Position numbers and translations under genes: made by a program. 26,238 bases of DNA from contig JBBIRT010000032.1 in NCBI GenBank assembly GCA_037441725.1, positions 1 through 26,238 on the forward strand. The letters are read 5' to 3'. The stretch comes from JBBIRT01 sp037441725. Its GTDB lineage: Bacteria > Desulfobacterota > BSN033 > UBA1163. Each line of letters begins with the position of its first letter. Position 1 is the stretch's first letter. This document shows positions 12,884 to 21,389 of the stretch, piece after piece. The notes under the pieces are model-generated. The model was given only the letters and a program-made list of their open reading frames with translations, was not told the origin of the DNA and ran no database searches.

Positions 12884-14971
12884 TCAAATGGCCCGGCCAA
12901 CTCGTGAGCCATGGGCAATGGCATTCACGATCAATCCTGGCTCCTTACAGTCACCAATCCTATAAACCTCTGGGACACTCTCTTCAATGCCCTTGAGGAA
13001 TTCTGTATTTGGAAGAAGAGGTAAGGCCGTGATGATCGTATTTGCCTCAAAAATTTGTCTCCTCCCCTCACTGGATGTAACGACCAATCCTTTCTCCGTA
13101 ATCTCTTCAAACTGGACTTGCGTGATCATCCGGACCCCTTTTTCCTCCAGCCATTGGAGGAGGTGAGGTTTAATAAATACTTCCAACAATCCCTCTCCTA
13201 TCTCCTTGCTCGCTTCTACCAGAATCACCTTCCTCCCTCTCTTTACCAGAAACTCGGCCACCTGGCAACCCTGAATGCCACCCCCCAAGATCAAAACCTT
13301 TTTCCCAATTGGCATCCAGAATTGAGTGGCCCATCTGAGAACTTTTGGTCCAAGGAATCTCAAAAAAAATTTAATCCTCTTGTGGAGATCGTGGCTGGTG
13401 ATCACATTGGAATTCGTGATTCCTAACAAATTTGGAATATTATGTTTTCCCCCCGTGGCAACGATTAAAACATCAGGCTTAATCCTCTGGATCACAGACC
13501 GATTCACTTCTTGACCAAGATTCACTTTCACTCCAAGTTTGGCCATCTGAGTCTTAAAGTATTGAACCAGGCCAAGAAGGTCCTCCCTCTCGAATCCCTT
13601 AATAAAGGCAGCAAGGTTTAAAGCCCCTCCTAACCTTGCCTCTCTTTCATAGAGAATCACCTCATGGCCTCTCAAGGCAGATACCCTGGCAACCTCCATC
13701 CCTGCTGGTCCACCCCCAATGACCATCACCCTCTTCTTTTTCTCAGCCGGTTTAATTTCATATTCCTTCTCCTTACCCAGGGCGGCATTCACCTGACAGA
13801 GTGGTGGATTCCCATGCTCATTATTATCAAAACAAGTGGTACACCCCGTACACGGACGAATATCTTCAGGTCTTCCTTCCGCGAGCTTATTGGGAAGCTC
13901 TGGATCCGCCATGAGGCGTCTGTTGAAACTGACGAAGTCTGCCTTACCATGGCGTAATATCTCCTCTCCGAGTTCGGGATCGAGCCGGCCTATAGCAATG
14001 ACTGGTATTGAGACTACCTTCTTGACTGCAAAGGCAAGGGGCACCCACCCTCCTGCTCCATGTCGGCTATCATCAACGACTCCTCCCAGTGGAAAGGGTG
14101 TTTCTGGATAAAAAGCAATATCTGGCAACTGAGTGCTATCACGTTTATTTGGGTCTTTGGGCCGGTTATAAAATTCGGCCCTCACATGGATGGCATCCGC
14201 CCCAGCCGCTTGTAGGATTTTAGCAATCCCCTGGCTTTCCTCTGGGGTGAGGCCCTTTTCCAACCCGGGCTCAGCACCATTAATCAGGACCACCATTGCA
14301 AAGTCCTGGCCATTGCGTCTCTTTACTTCCCTAATTATATCCACAATGATCTTTGCTCTACTCTCGAGACTGCCGACCCCATAAGCATCCTGACGTTTAT
14401 TCCAGGCGCGAGATAAAAAGCTATTAAGCAGATGATTACAGCCAGCATTGAGCTCGATGCCTTGAAATCCTGCCCTCTTACTCCTCTCGGCCTGTTCTCC
14501 AAATTGCCGAACAATCTCTTCAATCTCTGAAATGCTCAACTCCTGAGGAATAGCCAAATTCGGAAGAGGAAGTTCCCTCTTATCTAATGAAGAGGCGGCT
14601 ACCGGTCTCACCCCCTTGGATACCAGAAAGGGAGGAAGCATCGGACCTAAATGGAACATCTGCAAGAATGCAGGACAATCATATTTCCTGATCGCCTCGG
14701 CCAGGCGGATCATCCCTGGGAGATATCGATCATCATCCATCTTATATCCCATGCCTGGGGGAACACCAAGAGGAGCTGCTCCCACGGTGACCAGCCCTGC
14801 ACCCCCTTTGGCAAAGGCTTCGTAACTATCTATCACCTTTTGCTGGATATGGCCCTCCTCCCAAGGATAAAAGCCCAGTGTTGAGCCTGTTTTCAAGATA
14901 CGGTTCTTGGTACGGACTGACCCAATTTGGCCCGGCTCCATTAACCTTAGATATCTCTTCTTTCCAAACAT
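12884..14971 (-). CDS. Old-yellow-enzyme-like Fe-S flavoprotein (2,4-dienoyl-CoA reductase / enoate reductase family)
   Basis: About 700-residue, three-part reductase. Counting from an upstream TTG at 14989 (residue 1): an FMN TIM barrel (about 15-370), four Fe-S cysteines Cys380, Cys383, Cys386 and Cys398, an FAD Rossmann motif GGGPAG (425-430), and a second dinucleotide fold with LILGGGIQG (567-574) for NAD(P)H. Relatives reduce C=C bonds of enoates, dienoyl-CoAs or cyclic enones. Oddities: the active-site Tyr of the GYLLNQFL motif is His186 (NHLLNSFL); the Fe-S spacing reads C-x2-C-x2-C-x11-C rather than C-x2-C-x3-C; and an extra residue interrupts YGGSLENR. The start is uncertain: ATG 14971 lies after a weak GAG, and TTG 14989 is equally weak. 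A paralogue is cut by the right window edge. It could reduce an aromatic diol or cyclic enone in this pathway. Confidence 0.9.
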   Translation of the reverse strand: MFGKKRYLRLMEPGQIGSVRTKNRILKTGSTLGFYPWEEGHIQQKVIDSYEAFAKGGAGLVTVGAAPLGVPPGMGYKMDDDRYLPGMIRLAEAIRKYDCPAFLQMFHLGPMLPPFLVSKGVRPVAASSLDKRELPLPNLAIPQELSISEIEEIVRQFGEQAERSKRAGFQGIELNAGCNHLLNSFLSRAWNKRQDAYGVGSLESRAKIIVDIIREVKRRNGQDFAMVVLINGAEPGLEKGLTPEESQGIAKILQAAGADAIHVRAEFYNRPKDPNKRDSTQLPDIAFYPETPFPLGGVVDDSRHGAGGWVPLAFAVKKVVSIPVIAIGRLDPELGEEILRHGKADFVSFNRRLMADPELPNKLAEGRPEDIRPCTGCTTCFDNNEHGNPPLCQVNAALGKEKEYEIKPAEKKKRVMVIGGGPAGMEVARVSALRGHEVILYEREARLGGALNLAAFIKGFEREDLLGLVQYFKTQMAKLGVKVNLGQEVNRSVIQRIKPDVLIVATGGKHNIPNLLGITNSNVITSHDLHKRIKFFLRFLGPKVLRWATQFWMPIGKKVLILGGGIQGCQVAEFLVKRGRKVILVEASKEIGEGLLEVFIKPHLLQWLEEKGVRMITQVQFEEITEKGLVVTSSEGRRQIFEANTIITALPLLPNTEFLKGIEESVPEVYRIGDCKEPGLIVNAIAHGSRVGRAI

Positions 14972-15044
14972 ATTTAACTCGGCTGGCAAAACGTTGGTTC
15001 CAATCCCCTTGGCTTAAGGTGACAATACCTCCATCGACCACAAA

Positions 15045-16085
15045 TTACAATCTCAAAATTTTTTCGGCATTGAGGTGACAGATCTTCTCTTTGTCATCAT
15101 GAGTTAATGCCACGGACTCTATAAATTGGGCTGCCTGCTGACTGGACTCATATGGATAATCCGTGGCAAACATGATTTTGTCAGCCCCCAGCACTGAACA
15201 AACAAACTGTAGAACTGGTTCCCAGTACATTCCACTAAGACTCACATAAAAATTTTCGATAAAGCATTGGGATGGGCTCTTCTGATAATCTTTGTAATAG
15301 GCCGCTGATGATGGATCAGCCATTTTCTCTTCCATCCATCGACTATCGATCCGCCACAGCCAGAACGGGATCGCTTCCCCCAGATGTCCAAGAATAATCT
15401 TCAGCTTCGGATAGTCATCAAAGACCCCGCTCAGAATGAGGCGCATGGCATGAAGACTGGCCTCTGCAGAGAAGCCGAGCATGGCGCTTGCCAACCCTGG
15501 ATAGGTTAAATAGGGCTGAATCATATCAGGTGGAGGCATCTTGGGATGGAGATAGATGGGCACATCAAGTTTTTCCGCCACTTCGAATATGGCCCAATAT
15601 TTTCGATCATCTAAAAACTCCCCACGAATGTGGCCATTGACGACCGCTCCCTTCAAACCCAACTTCATGACCGCCCTTTCGAGTTCCTCTGCCGCTGCCT
15701 CTGGGGCTTGAGGGGCGATGGTTGCAAAACCGGAAAGCCTTGATGGGTAGCGGCCCACGACCTCGGAAAGTTCATCGTTTATCTCTCTTGCCAAAGGGGT
15801 GGCATCAGCCGCATCAAATAGCTCAACTCCTGGGAAGGAGAGGGAGAGGACCTGCATATCAATCCCTGCTTCATCCATCCTTCTCAGCCGTCCTTCTCCC
15901 AATTCGGTCAATGGATTGGGTTTCTCAGGATCCATCAGCCGGTAGTTTGTTGATGACCACCAATCCCTTACCAGTCGCTTTCCACTTTCTTCTATCATCT
16001 CTCGCTTTGGCCATTCCTTCCGGGAGTAAAGATATTGGGTGTATGCTTCCGTATGAAAATGTTCTTCAATGGCGATCTTCTTCAC
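15045..16085 (-). CDS. Amidohydrolase-family decarboxylase, gamma-resorcylate / dihydroxybenzoate decarboxylase-like
   Basis: 346-residue TIM-barrel protein of the amidohydrolase_2 (ACMSD) family. The metal site of gamma-resorcylate decarboxylase aligns: Glu7 and His9 (IEEHF), His180 (YLHPK), Asp309 (ATDYPYE), with the catalytic His234 (LGHLGE) at the same 54-residue distance from His180. Relatives remove (or add) CO2 ortho to a phenol hydroxyl; others in the family are hydrolases or hydratases, so decarboxylation is likely but not certain. The start is GTG with GGAGGG 6 bases upstream. It is followed by the old-yellow-enzyme gene and preceded by the zinc-ribbon gene. If it makes a resorcinol, the next step could be reduction to a cyclic 1,3-diketone, which would fit the two crotonase-like hydrolases. 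Length is close to the family norm (about 325-340). Confidence 0.85.
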   Translation of the reverse strand: MKKIAIEEHFHTEAYTQYLYSRKEWPKREMIEESGKRLVRDWWSSTNYRLMDPEKPNPLTELGEGRLRRMDEAGIDMQVLSLSFPGVELFDAADATPLAREINDELSEVVGRYPSRLSGFATIAPQAPEAAAEELERAVMKLGLKGAVVNGHIRGEFLDDRKYWAIFEVAEKLDVPIYLHPKMPPPDMIQPYLTYPGLASAMLGFSAEASLHAMRLILSGVFDDYPKLKIILGHLGEAIPFWLWRIDSRWMEEKMADPSSAAYYKDYQKSPSQCFIENFYVSLSGMYWEPVLQFVCSVLGADKIMFATDYPYESSQQAAQFIESVALTHDDKEKICHLNAEKILRL

Positions 16086-16115
16086 TAATTCCCTCCATGC
16101 GATAAGTCTGTCCTG

Positions 16116-16412
16116 TTACATCTCCACTTGATCCAGCCTTTCACCGAGAAATTCATATCCACAGGAGCACGTGAAATGATCCATGGTAATATGATAAAAT
16201 CCTGGATGAGCACCATGGTCCTCAATGACTCGGTTTGCAAACTCATCTTTCCCTGCCTCTGCATAGAGTGGGGCTTTAAAGGATTGACGTTTTAGTTTGT
16301 GATTGCACTTGGGACATTTCCAGTAAAAAATCGTTTGTTTGGGTTTTTGTGACCAATCCCCCCTTCTTCTCTGCTCATACAATTTTTTTATCATCTCGAG
16401 TTCTGAATTCAT
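16116..16412 (-). CDS. Small zinc-ribbon protein of unknown function
   Basis: 98-residue protein with a basic N-terminal half and two cysteine pairs, Cys33/Cys36 (CPKC) and Cys82/Cys84 (CSC), spaced as in a zinc ribbon or rubredoxin-like knuckle. Several histidines (66, 69, 74, 79) lie between them. I do not recognise the family. No signal peptide or membrane segment. AGGAGG is 2 bases before the ATG, which is tight but clear. It starts 23 bases after dctM of TRAP set 2 and ends 30 bases before the decarboxylase-like gene, so it is almost certainly co-transcribed. A role as an accessory or metal-loading protein, or as a small subunit of the amidohydrolase, is only a guess. Confidence 0.72.
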   Translation of the reverse strand: MNSELEMIKKLYEQRRRGDWSQKPKQTIFYWKCPKCNHKLKRQSFKAPLYAEAGKDEFANRVIEDHGAHPGFYHITMDHFTCSCGYEFLGERLDQVEM

Positions 16413-16435
16413 ATCCTCCTCTTTCCCTTCCCCAT

Positions 16436-17734
16436 CTATCTCATCATCCTTACCAAAAAGAGTGAAAGCTCAGGAAATATGAGGAGAAGGGCGACATGGA
16501 CAACATCTGCAATTAAGAAGGGAATAACACCCCGATAGACCGTACCCAGAGGAATCCCACCGAGTCCACTGATGAGAAAAATATTATTGCCTACAGGTGG
16601 AGAAATCGATCCAATAGCAATCATCCTCACAATGATGACCCCATACCAGATTGGGTCAAAACCCAATGCAACGACAAGGGGATAAATGATGGGGATAGTG
16701 AGCATCACCAGGGGTAATTCGGGTAGAGGACCTCCAAGAACCAAATACATTAAAATGATCGCAATCATCACCACAAAAGGAGGGACATGGAGTCCAACAA
16801 TCCAATCACTGATGGCAAAGGGCAGACGGCTTAAGGCCATAAAATGCATAAACATAAACGTACCGACCAACATGAGCAATATCATGCCTGTCATGACCAC
16901 CGTTTCCCTAAAGGAATTGATCAACCTCTTTATCGTAAGCTGCCTGCCGATTGCAGCAATCACGATAGAGCCAAATGCCCCCACTGCCCCAGCTTCGGTT
17001 GGAGTGAAGACACCGAGATAGATTCCACCCATGATGAGGATAAAAAGGGTAATGGTCGCCCATGTGTCTTTCATTGAAAAGATCTTCTCTTTAAGACTCG
17101 TCTTGGGGCCGGCAGGTCCCATTTGGGGATTCAATCGGCAAACGGTGTAGATGGCAATCATATAGAAGAGGGCCTGGATCACTCCTGGAATAATGCCTGC
17201 AACGTAAAGTTTTCCTATGGAATTCTCAGTAAGGATGCCATACATCACAAAGGCAATGCTGGGAGGGATGAGAATATCCATGCTGGCCGAACAGGAAATC
17301 GTAGCCGCAGAAAGTCCATCATCGTAACCATATCTTCTCATCTCGGGCAAGGCCGTTTTAGAAAATACAATGATTCCTGTCCAGGCCGTACCACTGATGG
17401 CAGAGAGGAAGGCACAGGCAATCACCGTGGCTTGAGCCAAACCTCCTCGAAACTGTCCGATACACTTATGGGCACTATAATAAAGATCAGAACCGATACC
17501 GGTCTGAGAGATGACCAACCCCATGAGAACAAACATGGGCATGACAGAAAGGGTGTAGAAAGCAATGTTCTCATAGGGGATCGAACCTGCCATATTCAAG
17601 GCCTGTTCAAAACCCCTGATCCAGAACACTCCAAGGAAACCAATGATCCCCATGGCCAAACCAATCCACATGCCTGTGCCGAGCAAAAAGAGCATGAAGA
17701 GAATGCCAATGAGACCTACCATCTCTGGACTCAT
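16436..17734 (-). CDS. dctM: TRAP transporter large permease DctM (set 2)
   Basis: 432-residue polytopic membrane protein of the DctM family, starting MSPEMVGLIGILFMLFLLG, with about a dozen hydrophobic segments. Signatures include AISGTAWTGIIVFSKTALPEMRRYGYDDGLSAA and LIPPSIAFVMYGILTENSIGKLYVAGIIPG. It is strongly similar to DctM of set 3 (19502-20806), including MSPE at the start and RPQLGPAGPKTSLKEK-like loops, so the two arose by duplication. The ATG overlaps the TGA stop of dctQ by 4 bases (ATGA), a sign of translational coupling. It couples ion flow to uptake of the solute delivered by DctP. Confidence 0.93.
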   Translation of the reverse strand: MSPEMVGLIGILFMLFLLGTGMWIGLAMGIIGFLGVFWIRGFEQALNMAGSIPYENIAFYTLSVMPMFVLMGLVISQTGIGSDLYYSAHKCIGQFRGGLAQATVIACAFLSAISGTAWTGIIVFSKTALPEMRRYGYDDGLSAATISCSASMDILIPPSIAFVMYGILTENSIGKLYVAGIIPGVIQALFYMIAIYTVCRLNPQMGPAGPKTSLKEKIFSMKDTWATITLFILIMGGIYLGVFTPTEAGAVGAFGSIVIAAIGRQLTIKRLINSFRETVVMTGMILLMLVGTFMFMHFMALSRLPFAISDWIVGLHVPPFVVMIAIILMYLVLGGPLPELPLVMLTIPIIYPLVVALGFDPIWYGVIIVRMIAIGSISPPVGNNIFLISGLGGIPLGTVYRGVIPFLIADVVHVALLLIFPELSLFLVRMMR

Positions 17735-18204
17735 GGTTTAAGCACCTCTAATATTTTTTGGATAAGAATAACGATCATAGAAAAGAAGAGAAAGATGAAG
17801 CCTATGGCAATAATCCCATAAAAGGGATAGATAGGGACATCAAGGGTTGGGGATCGAACATCGTTTTTAATCATAAAGAGGGAGGCTTTAAAGGCCCGCC
17901 ATCCTAAGATGATCACGAGCCATGATCCCATACACAGGGTAATGGCATCAAAAAAGGCTTGCCCTTTGGGAGTAAGTCGCCCCGTGAAGAGATCAACCCG
18001 AATATGTCTATTGGCCATGGCCGTGGGCACGATACCGAGGATTAATATGACCATGAAAAATTCGATCATCTCGGTTGAACCCGTCAGGGGCCGAACAAAT
18101 ACATAACGCATAAAGACATCGGTCACGGTGAGCATCATGATTACCCCCACCGTGACCGAGGCAATATACGAGGCCATTCGACTGAGAAAACCCATTATCT
18201 TCAT
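17731..18204 (-). CDS. dctQ: TRAP transporter small permease DctQ (set 2)
   Basis: 157-residue membrane protein with four hydrophobic segments. It carries the DctQ landmark MLTVTDVFMRYVF (24-36) followed by PLTGSTEMIEFFMV, and the loop ANRHIRVDLF. A near-identical arrangement occurs in DctQ of set 3; a 22-base stretch (18101-18122 and 21176-21197) is identical between the two genes. Its stop overlaps the dctM start by 4 bases. AGGAAGAG precedes the ATG. The 172-base gap to the upstream dctP contains a small hairpin. Confidence 0.9.
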   Translation of the reverse strand: MKIMGFLSRMASYIASVTVGVIMMLTVTDVFMRYVFVRPLTGSTEMIEFFMVILILGIVPTAMANRHIRVDLFTGRLTPKGQAFFDAITLCMGSWLVIILGWRAFKASLFMIKNDVRSPTLDVPIYPFYGIIAIGFIFLFFSMIVILIQKILEVLKP

Positions 18205-18348
18205 TCTCTTCTCTTCCTAAAATACCTCCCCATCCCTGCCATCAATCAGGCATCCGACAGAAAAGTAAAAACCGAATAGTGAAATCCCTTTGTTTCTCCC
18301 TTGCCTCTCAATAATGAGCTAAAACTGACCAGAAACTCTCATCGGATC

Positions 18349-18370
18349 AGGGATGCTTGCGATGATCCCT
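18349..18370 (-). other. Small hairpin between dctP and dctQ of TRAP set 2
   Basis: AGGGAT (18349-18354) and ATCCCT (18365-18370) pair around a 10-base loop, 6 bases after the dctP stop. It is weaker than the hairpins at the same place in sets 1 and 3, and no U-run follows. The remainder of the 172-base gap shows no gene or other clear element. Confidence 0.3.
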
Positions 18371-18376
18371 CTTTCA

Positions 18377-19426
18377 TCATTTATATTGCGAGATGAGTCT
18401 TTTTATCTCTTCATAGATTGCTTTAGCAGGCCTGCCCTTGGCCTCGTTTTCTGAGATCCATTCCTGATGAACTGGGGCTGCCGCATCGGCCCACATTTTC
18501 AATTCTTCTGGGGTCAAATACGAAATGGTGTGCTTAGCCTCTTTAACCACATTCATTGCCTTCTGAATCTCGGCCATATCCATCTTGATCGTTTCTTCCT
18601 GATACCACGCACTGGCCTCTTCAAATATCCTCTGGATGTCAGGTGGGAGTTGAGCCCATTTCTCTTTATTCATAATTAACTGATCCATCCCGGCATCAAT
18701 GCCAGTGTAATCATTGTTCCCCACAACAAGATGGTACTTGAATGAAGGAAGCGTACCAAATATCATGGCCACAGGGAAATGGTTTACCCACCCTTCGACA
18801 ACATTTGTGCTAAGAGAGACGGCGATATCGGTGGGTGGGATGGGGGTTGCGGCTCCACCTTGCTGGGTAATGACTTTGGAGATTAAAGCAGATGAGATGG
18901 CAAGCTTCATCCCCTTTACATCAGCAGGTACTTTAACCATCTTCCTGGTGGTATGGATTTGATTGGGAGGCATCATCCGGGATGCGAGTAGTTTTACATC
19001 GGCCCACTCGTTTCGCATGGCAGGGAATTTATTGTAAAGTTCCCACCAGATTTTAGTGCCAGCCGTCATCGATGGATACCCCATGAAGGGTAAATAAGGA
19101 ATATTATAGGAAAGGGGCATATAAGAGGCGATGCTGAGCGGACCCAATTGGGCAACGTCTGCGGTTCCTGTCTTTATTCCTTTAACCTGTTCAGGAATAG
19201 GGACCAATGTCCCGGCCCAATAATAAACGAACTTTACCCTGCCTCCACTCCTCTGTTCGATCATATCACCCCATGCCTTAGACATCTTGCCAATCCCAGA
19301 AGCGGCTGGACTGGTATGAGAGAAGATGAGTTCGATAGGCTTGGGTGCCTGCTGTGCATAGGTTGCAACAAGAGAAAGAGCAAAAACTGTTAAAACCGCC
19401 AAACCGATGATGAGATTTCTTTTCAT
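18377..19426 (-). CDS. dctP: TRAP transporter solute-binding protein DctP (set 2)
   Basis: 349-residue periplasmic binding protein. Signal peptide: MKRN, then a hydrophobic LIIGLAVLTVFALSLVA core and likely cleavage after TYA near residue 24. Family blocks: PIELIFSHTSPAASGIGKMSKAW, EQVKGIKTGTADVAQLG, MPPNQIHTTRKMVKVPADVKGMK and VEGWVNHFPVAMIF. The last two are shared with DctP of set 3 (MPPTHIH..., MNHFPV), so these two binding proteins are closer to each other than to set 1 and may bind similar ligands. GAGGAGGTCAATTCA before the ATG is a good ribosome site. The upstream 75 bases are A+T rich and could hold a weak promoter (TTGAAG, 17 bases, TAAGAA), allowing separate expression from set 3. 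Confidence 0.92.
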   Translation of the reverse strand: MKRNLIIGLAVLTVFALSLVATYAQQAPKPIELIFSHTSPAASGIGKMSKAWGDMIEQRSGGRVKFVYYWAGTLVPIPEQVKGIKTGTADVAQLGPLSIASYMPLSYNIPYLPFMGYPSMTAGTKIWWELYNKFPAMRNEWADVKLLASRMMPPNQIHTTRKMVKVPADVKGMKLAISSALISKVITQQGGAATPIPPTDIAVSLSTNVVEGWVNHFPVAMIFGTLPSFKYHLVVGNNDYTGIDAGMDQLIMNKEKWAQLPPDIQRIFEEASAWYQEETIKMDMAEIQKAMNVVKEAKHTISYLTPEELKMWADAAAPVHQEWISENEAKGRPAKAIYEEIKRLISQYK

Positions 19427-19501
19427 TGAATTGACCTCCTCGAAAAATTTTAAAGCTGAGATTTATTTAGCATTCTTATGTTAAAAAATTATGCCCTTCA
19501 A

Positions 19502-20806
19502 TTACTTCACCATCATGGTGCTGGGTAGAAACAATGCGATCTGAGGAAAGATGACAAGGATGATGATACAAACAAGGGCGGCGATGACGAATGGCCAAAC
19601 CCCTCGAAATATGGTATAGGTGGGGACACCCACGGCCCCACTAACCTGAAATACATCCATCCCTACGGGGGGAGTAATCAACCCAATTTCGCAAAGGATG
19701 ACAATAATAACCCCAAACCAAATGGGATCAAATCCGAGGGATAGGATCATCGGATAAATCACAGGGATGGTGACAATGACTGCTGAAAAGATGTCAAGGA
19801 ACATTCCGAGAATAAGGTAAAGAACGACGATGCATGCGAAGACAGCGATTCGGGATAAACCAAGTTGGGTGACAAACTCACTCAGGGCAAAAGGAAGTTT
19901 GCTTACCGCCATAAACTTCATTAAGATATAAGCTCCGATGATGAGGAGCATGACCATCCCAGTCGTTTTTGTTGCGTCAAGAAAGGCCTCACGAAAATTT
20001 TTGAGATTAAGCTGTCCTGTGATTGCCGTGACGAGGATCGCTCCAAAGGATCCAATCCCCCCTGCTTCTGTGGGAGTAAAGATCCCTCCATAGATTCCTC
20101 CAAAAACAATCAGAAAGAGAATCAGTGCATGCCAGACCCCCTTTAAAGAAATCATCTTCTCCTTGAAGGAGGTCTTGGGGCCCGCTGGCCCTAATTGAGG
20201 TCGATAGGTTGTCAAAATCGTGATGGTCAGTGCAAACAGACAAGCCAGGAGAATCCCTGGAAATACACCGGCCACAAAAAGCAATCCGATCGATTGCTCA
20301 GTGAGAAGGCCATAAATGATGAAAGCCACACTGGGTGGGATGAGAAAGGCCAGGGTCCCTGCTGCACAGATCGATGCCGTGGCAAGGGTATCATCATATT
20401 TATATTTCCTCATGGCAGGCAAGGCCACCTTTCCCATAGTAATAGCCGCAGGCCCGCTGACGCCAAGAATCGAACCTGCGATCGCACAGGCGAAAACGGT
20501 CGCCATTGCCAATCCCCCTCGTAACTGACCGATCCAGGTATAAGCGGTATCAAAGAGGTCCTTGCCTACACGCGTATTGGCAATAAATGCACCCATCAGG
20601 ATAAAAAGAGGAACTGTTGTTAAAATGTAGCTTGCCATTGTGGTGAAGGGGATCTGAGCCACAACTCCAAAGGCTGGTCCAATCCCCATGATAATGGTGT
20701 AGCCAAGAAAGCCAACTAAAGCCATGGCTGCACCAATCCACATCCCTGCAAATAGAAGTCCAACTAAAATCAATAAACCAATGAGACCTGTAATCTCTGG
20801 ACTCAC
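19502..20806 (-). CDS. dctM: TRAP transporter large permease DctM (set 3)
   Basis: 434-residue polytopic membrane protein, paralogue of DctM of set 2. It starts MSPEITGLIGLLILVGLLFAG and has about a dozen hydrophobic segments, the block ILGVSGPAAITMGKVALPAMRKYKYDD and the signature LIPPSVAFIIYGLLTEQSIGLLFVAG. The start is GTG and overlaps the TGA of dctQ by 4 bases (GTGA); AGGAG lies 8 bases upstream inside dctQ. It forms the ion-coupled transport channel of the third TRAP system. The next gene downstream is dctP of set 2. Confidence 0.93.
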   Translation of the reverse strand: MSPEITGLIGLLILVGLLFAGMWIGAAMALVGFLGYTIIMGIGPAFGVVAQIPFTTMASYILTTVPLFILMGAFIANTRVGKDLFDTAYTWIGQLRGGLAMATVFACAIAGSILGVSGPAAITMGKVALPAMRKYKYDDTLATASICAAGTLAFLIPPSVAFIIYGLLTEQSIGLLFVAGVFPGILLACLFALTITILTTYRPQLGPAGPKTSFKEKMISLKGVWHALILFLIVFGGIYGGIFTPTEAGGIGSFGAILVTAITGQLNLKNFREAFLDATKTTGMVMLLIIGAYILMKFMAVSKLPFALSEFVTQLGLSRIAVFACIVVLYLILGMFLDIFSAVIVTIPVIYPMILSLGFDPIWFGVIIVILCEIGLITPPVGMDVFQVSGAVGVPTYTIFRGVWPFVIAALVCIIILVIFPQIALFLPSTMMVK

Positions 20807-21279
20807 CTTTTTTCTCCTTTGATGATAGTGACCACATTCTCAACCATGAGACTTAGGATTGCCAAACAGAGCATGGCAAACCCTATAGACATGATCCAGT
20901 GAAATGGGGCTTCTGGAACCTCGAGGAGGGAGGTTGCCATGTTCACTTCTTTAGATTCCAGGAAGCTCTGCCAGGTGATAATGACAAATATACTCAGAGT
21001 CAAAAAAAGAGTGATTACCTCAACTACTAAACGAACCTTCCATGGCCATTTTGATACCAGGAGGTCTACCTTGATATGGCTTCTTTCTAAGGCAATCCAT
21101 GCTAAGGCTGGGAAAACCACGATTACCATCATGAGTTCTGATATTTCCGTTGAACCTGTTATTGGTGAATTAAACACATAACGCATAAAGACATCGGCCA
21201 CAGTAAGCATCATCATGCACCCAAGGATGATTGCTGATAGATATCCTAACCACCGACTCAAGAAGTGGAGAATCTTCAT
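20803..21279 (-). CDS. dctQ: TRAP transporter small permease DctQ (set 3)
   Basis: 158-residue membrane protein with four hydrophobic segments. MLTVADVFMRYVF followed by SPITGSTEISELMMV matches DctQ of set 2 almost position for position, and LERSHIKVDLL is the family loop. The last residues overlap the dctM GTG by 4 bases. AAGGGTG lies upstream of the ATG. The 110-base gap to dctP holds a strong 13-base-pair hairpin. Confidence 0.9.
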   Translation of the reverse strand: MKILHFLSRWLGYLSAIILGCMMMLTVADVFMRYVFNSPITGSTEISELMMVIVVFPALAWIALERSHIKVDLLVSKWPWKVRLVVEVITLFLTLSIFVIITWQSFLESKEVNMATSLLEVPEAPFHWIMSIGFAMLCLAILSLMVENVVTIIKGEKR

Positions 21280-21337
21280 TCTTATTCACCCTTTCTTATT
21301 TTACTTTTTTTAGACCTCCTGCTTCCCATTAAATGGA

Positions 21338-21379
21338 TCCTCACAGCTTGCCGTAACCCCTTGGGACAAGCTGTGAGGA
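21338..21379 (-). other. Strong hairpin between dctP and dctQ of TRAP set 3
   Basis: TCCTCACAGCTTG (21338-21350) and CAAGCTGTGAGGA (21367-21379) are perfect 13-base reverse complements around a 16-base loop that can close two further G-C pairs. It begins 10 bases after the dctP stop. No U-run follows on the minus strand, so it probably protects the dctP message from 3' decay or acts as a partial terminator, keeping binding protein in excess over the permease. Confidence 0.6.
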
Positions 21380-21389
21380 ATGAATGGTT

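Noticed and set aside
14826..15041. A 71-codon minus-strand frame overlapping the start of the old-yellow-enzyme gene
   Set aside because: It runs in another frame over strongly conserved reductase sequence, has no recognisable family and starts at a GTG without a fitting ribosome site.
17123..17821. A 232-codon plus-strand frame antisense to dctM of TRAP set 2
   Set aside because: Composition is Gly/His/Asn/Arg-rich shadow sequence of a membrane protein gene, with no homology; the minus-strand DctM/DctQ are clearly the coding frames.
21338..21379. Rho-independent terminator
   Set aside because: The stem is strong, but no run of T follows it on the minus strand and no run of A precedes it in the plus-strand sense needed; dctQM immediately downstream must still be expressed.
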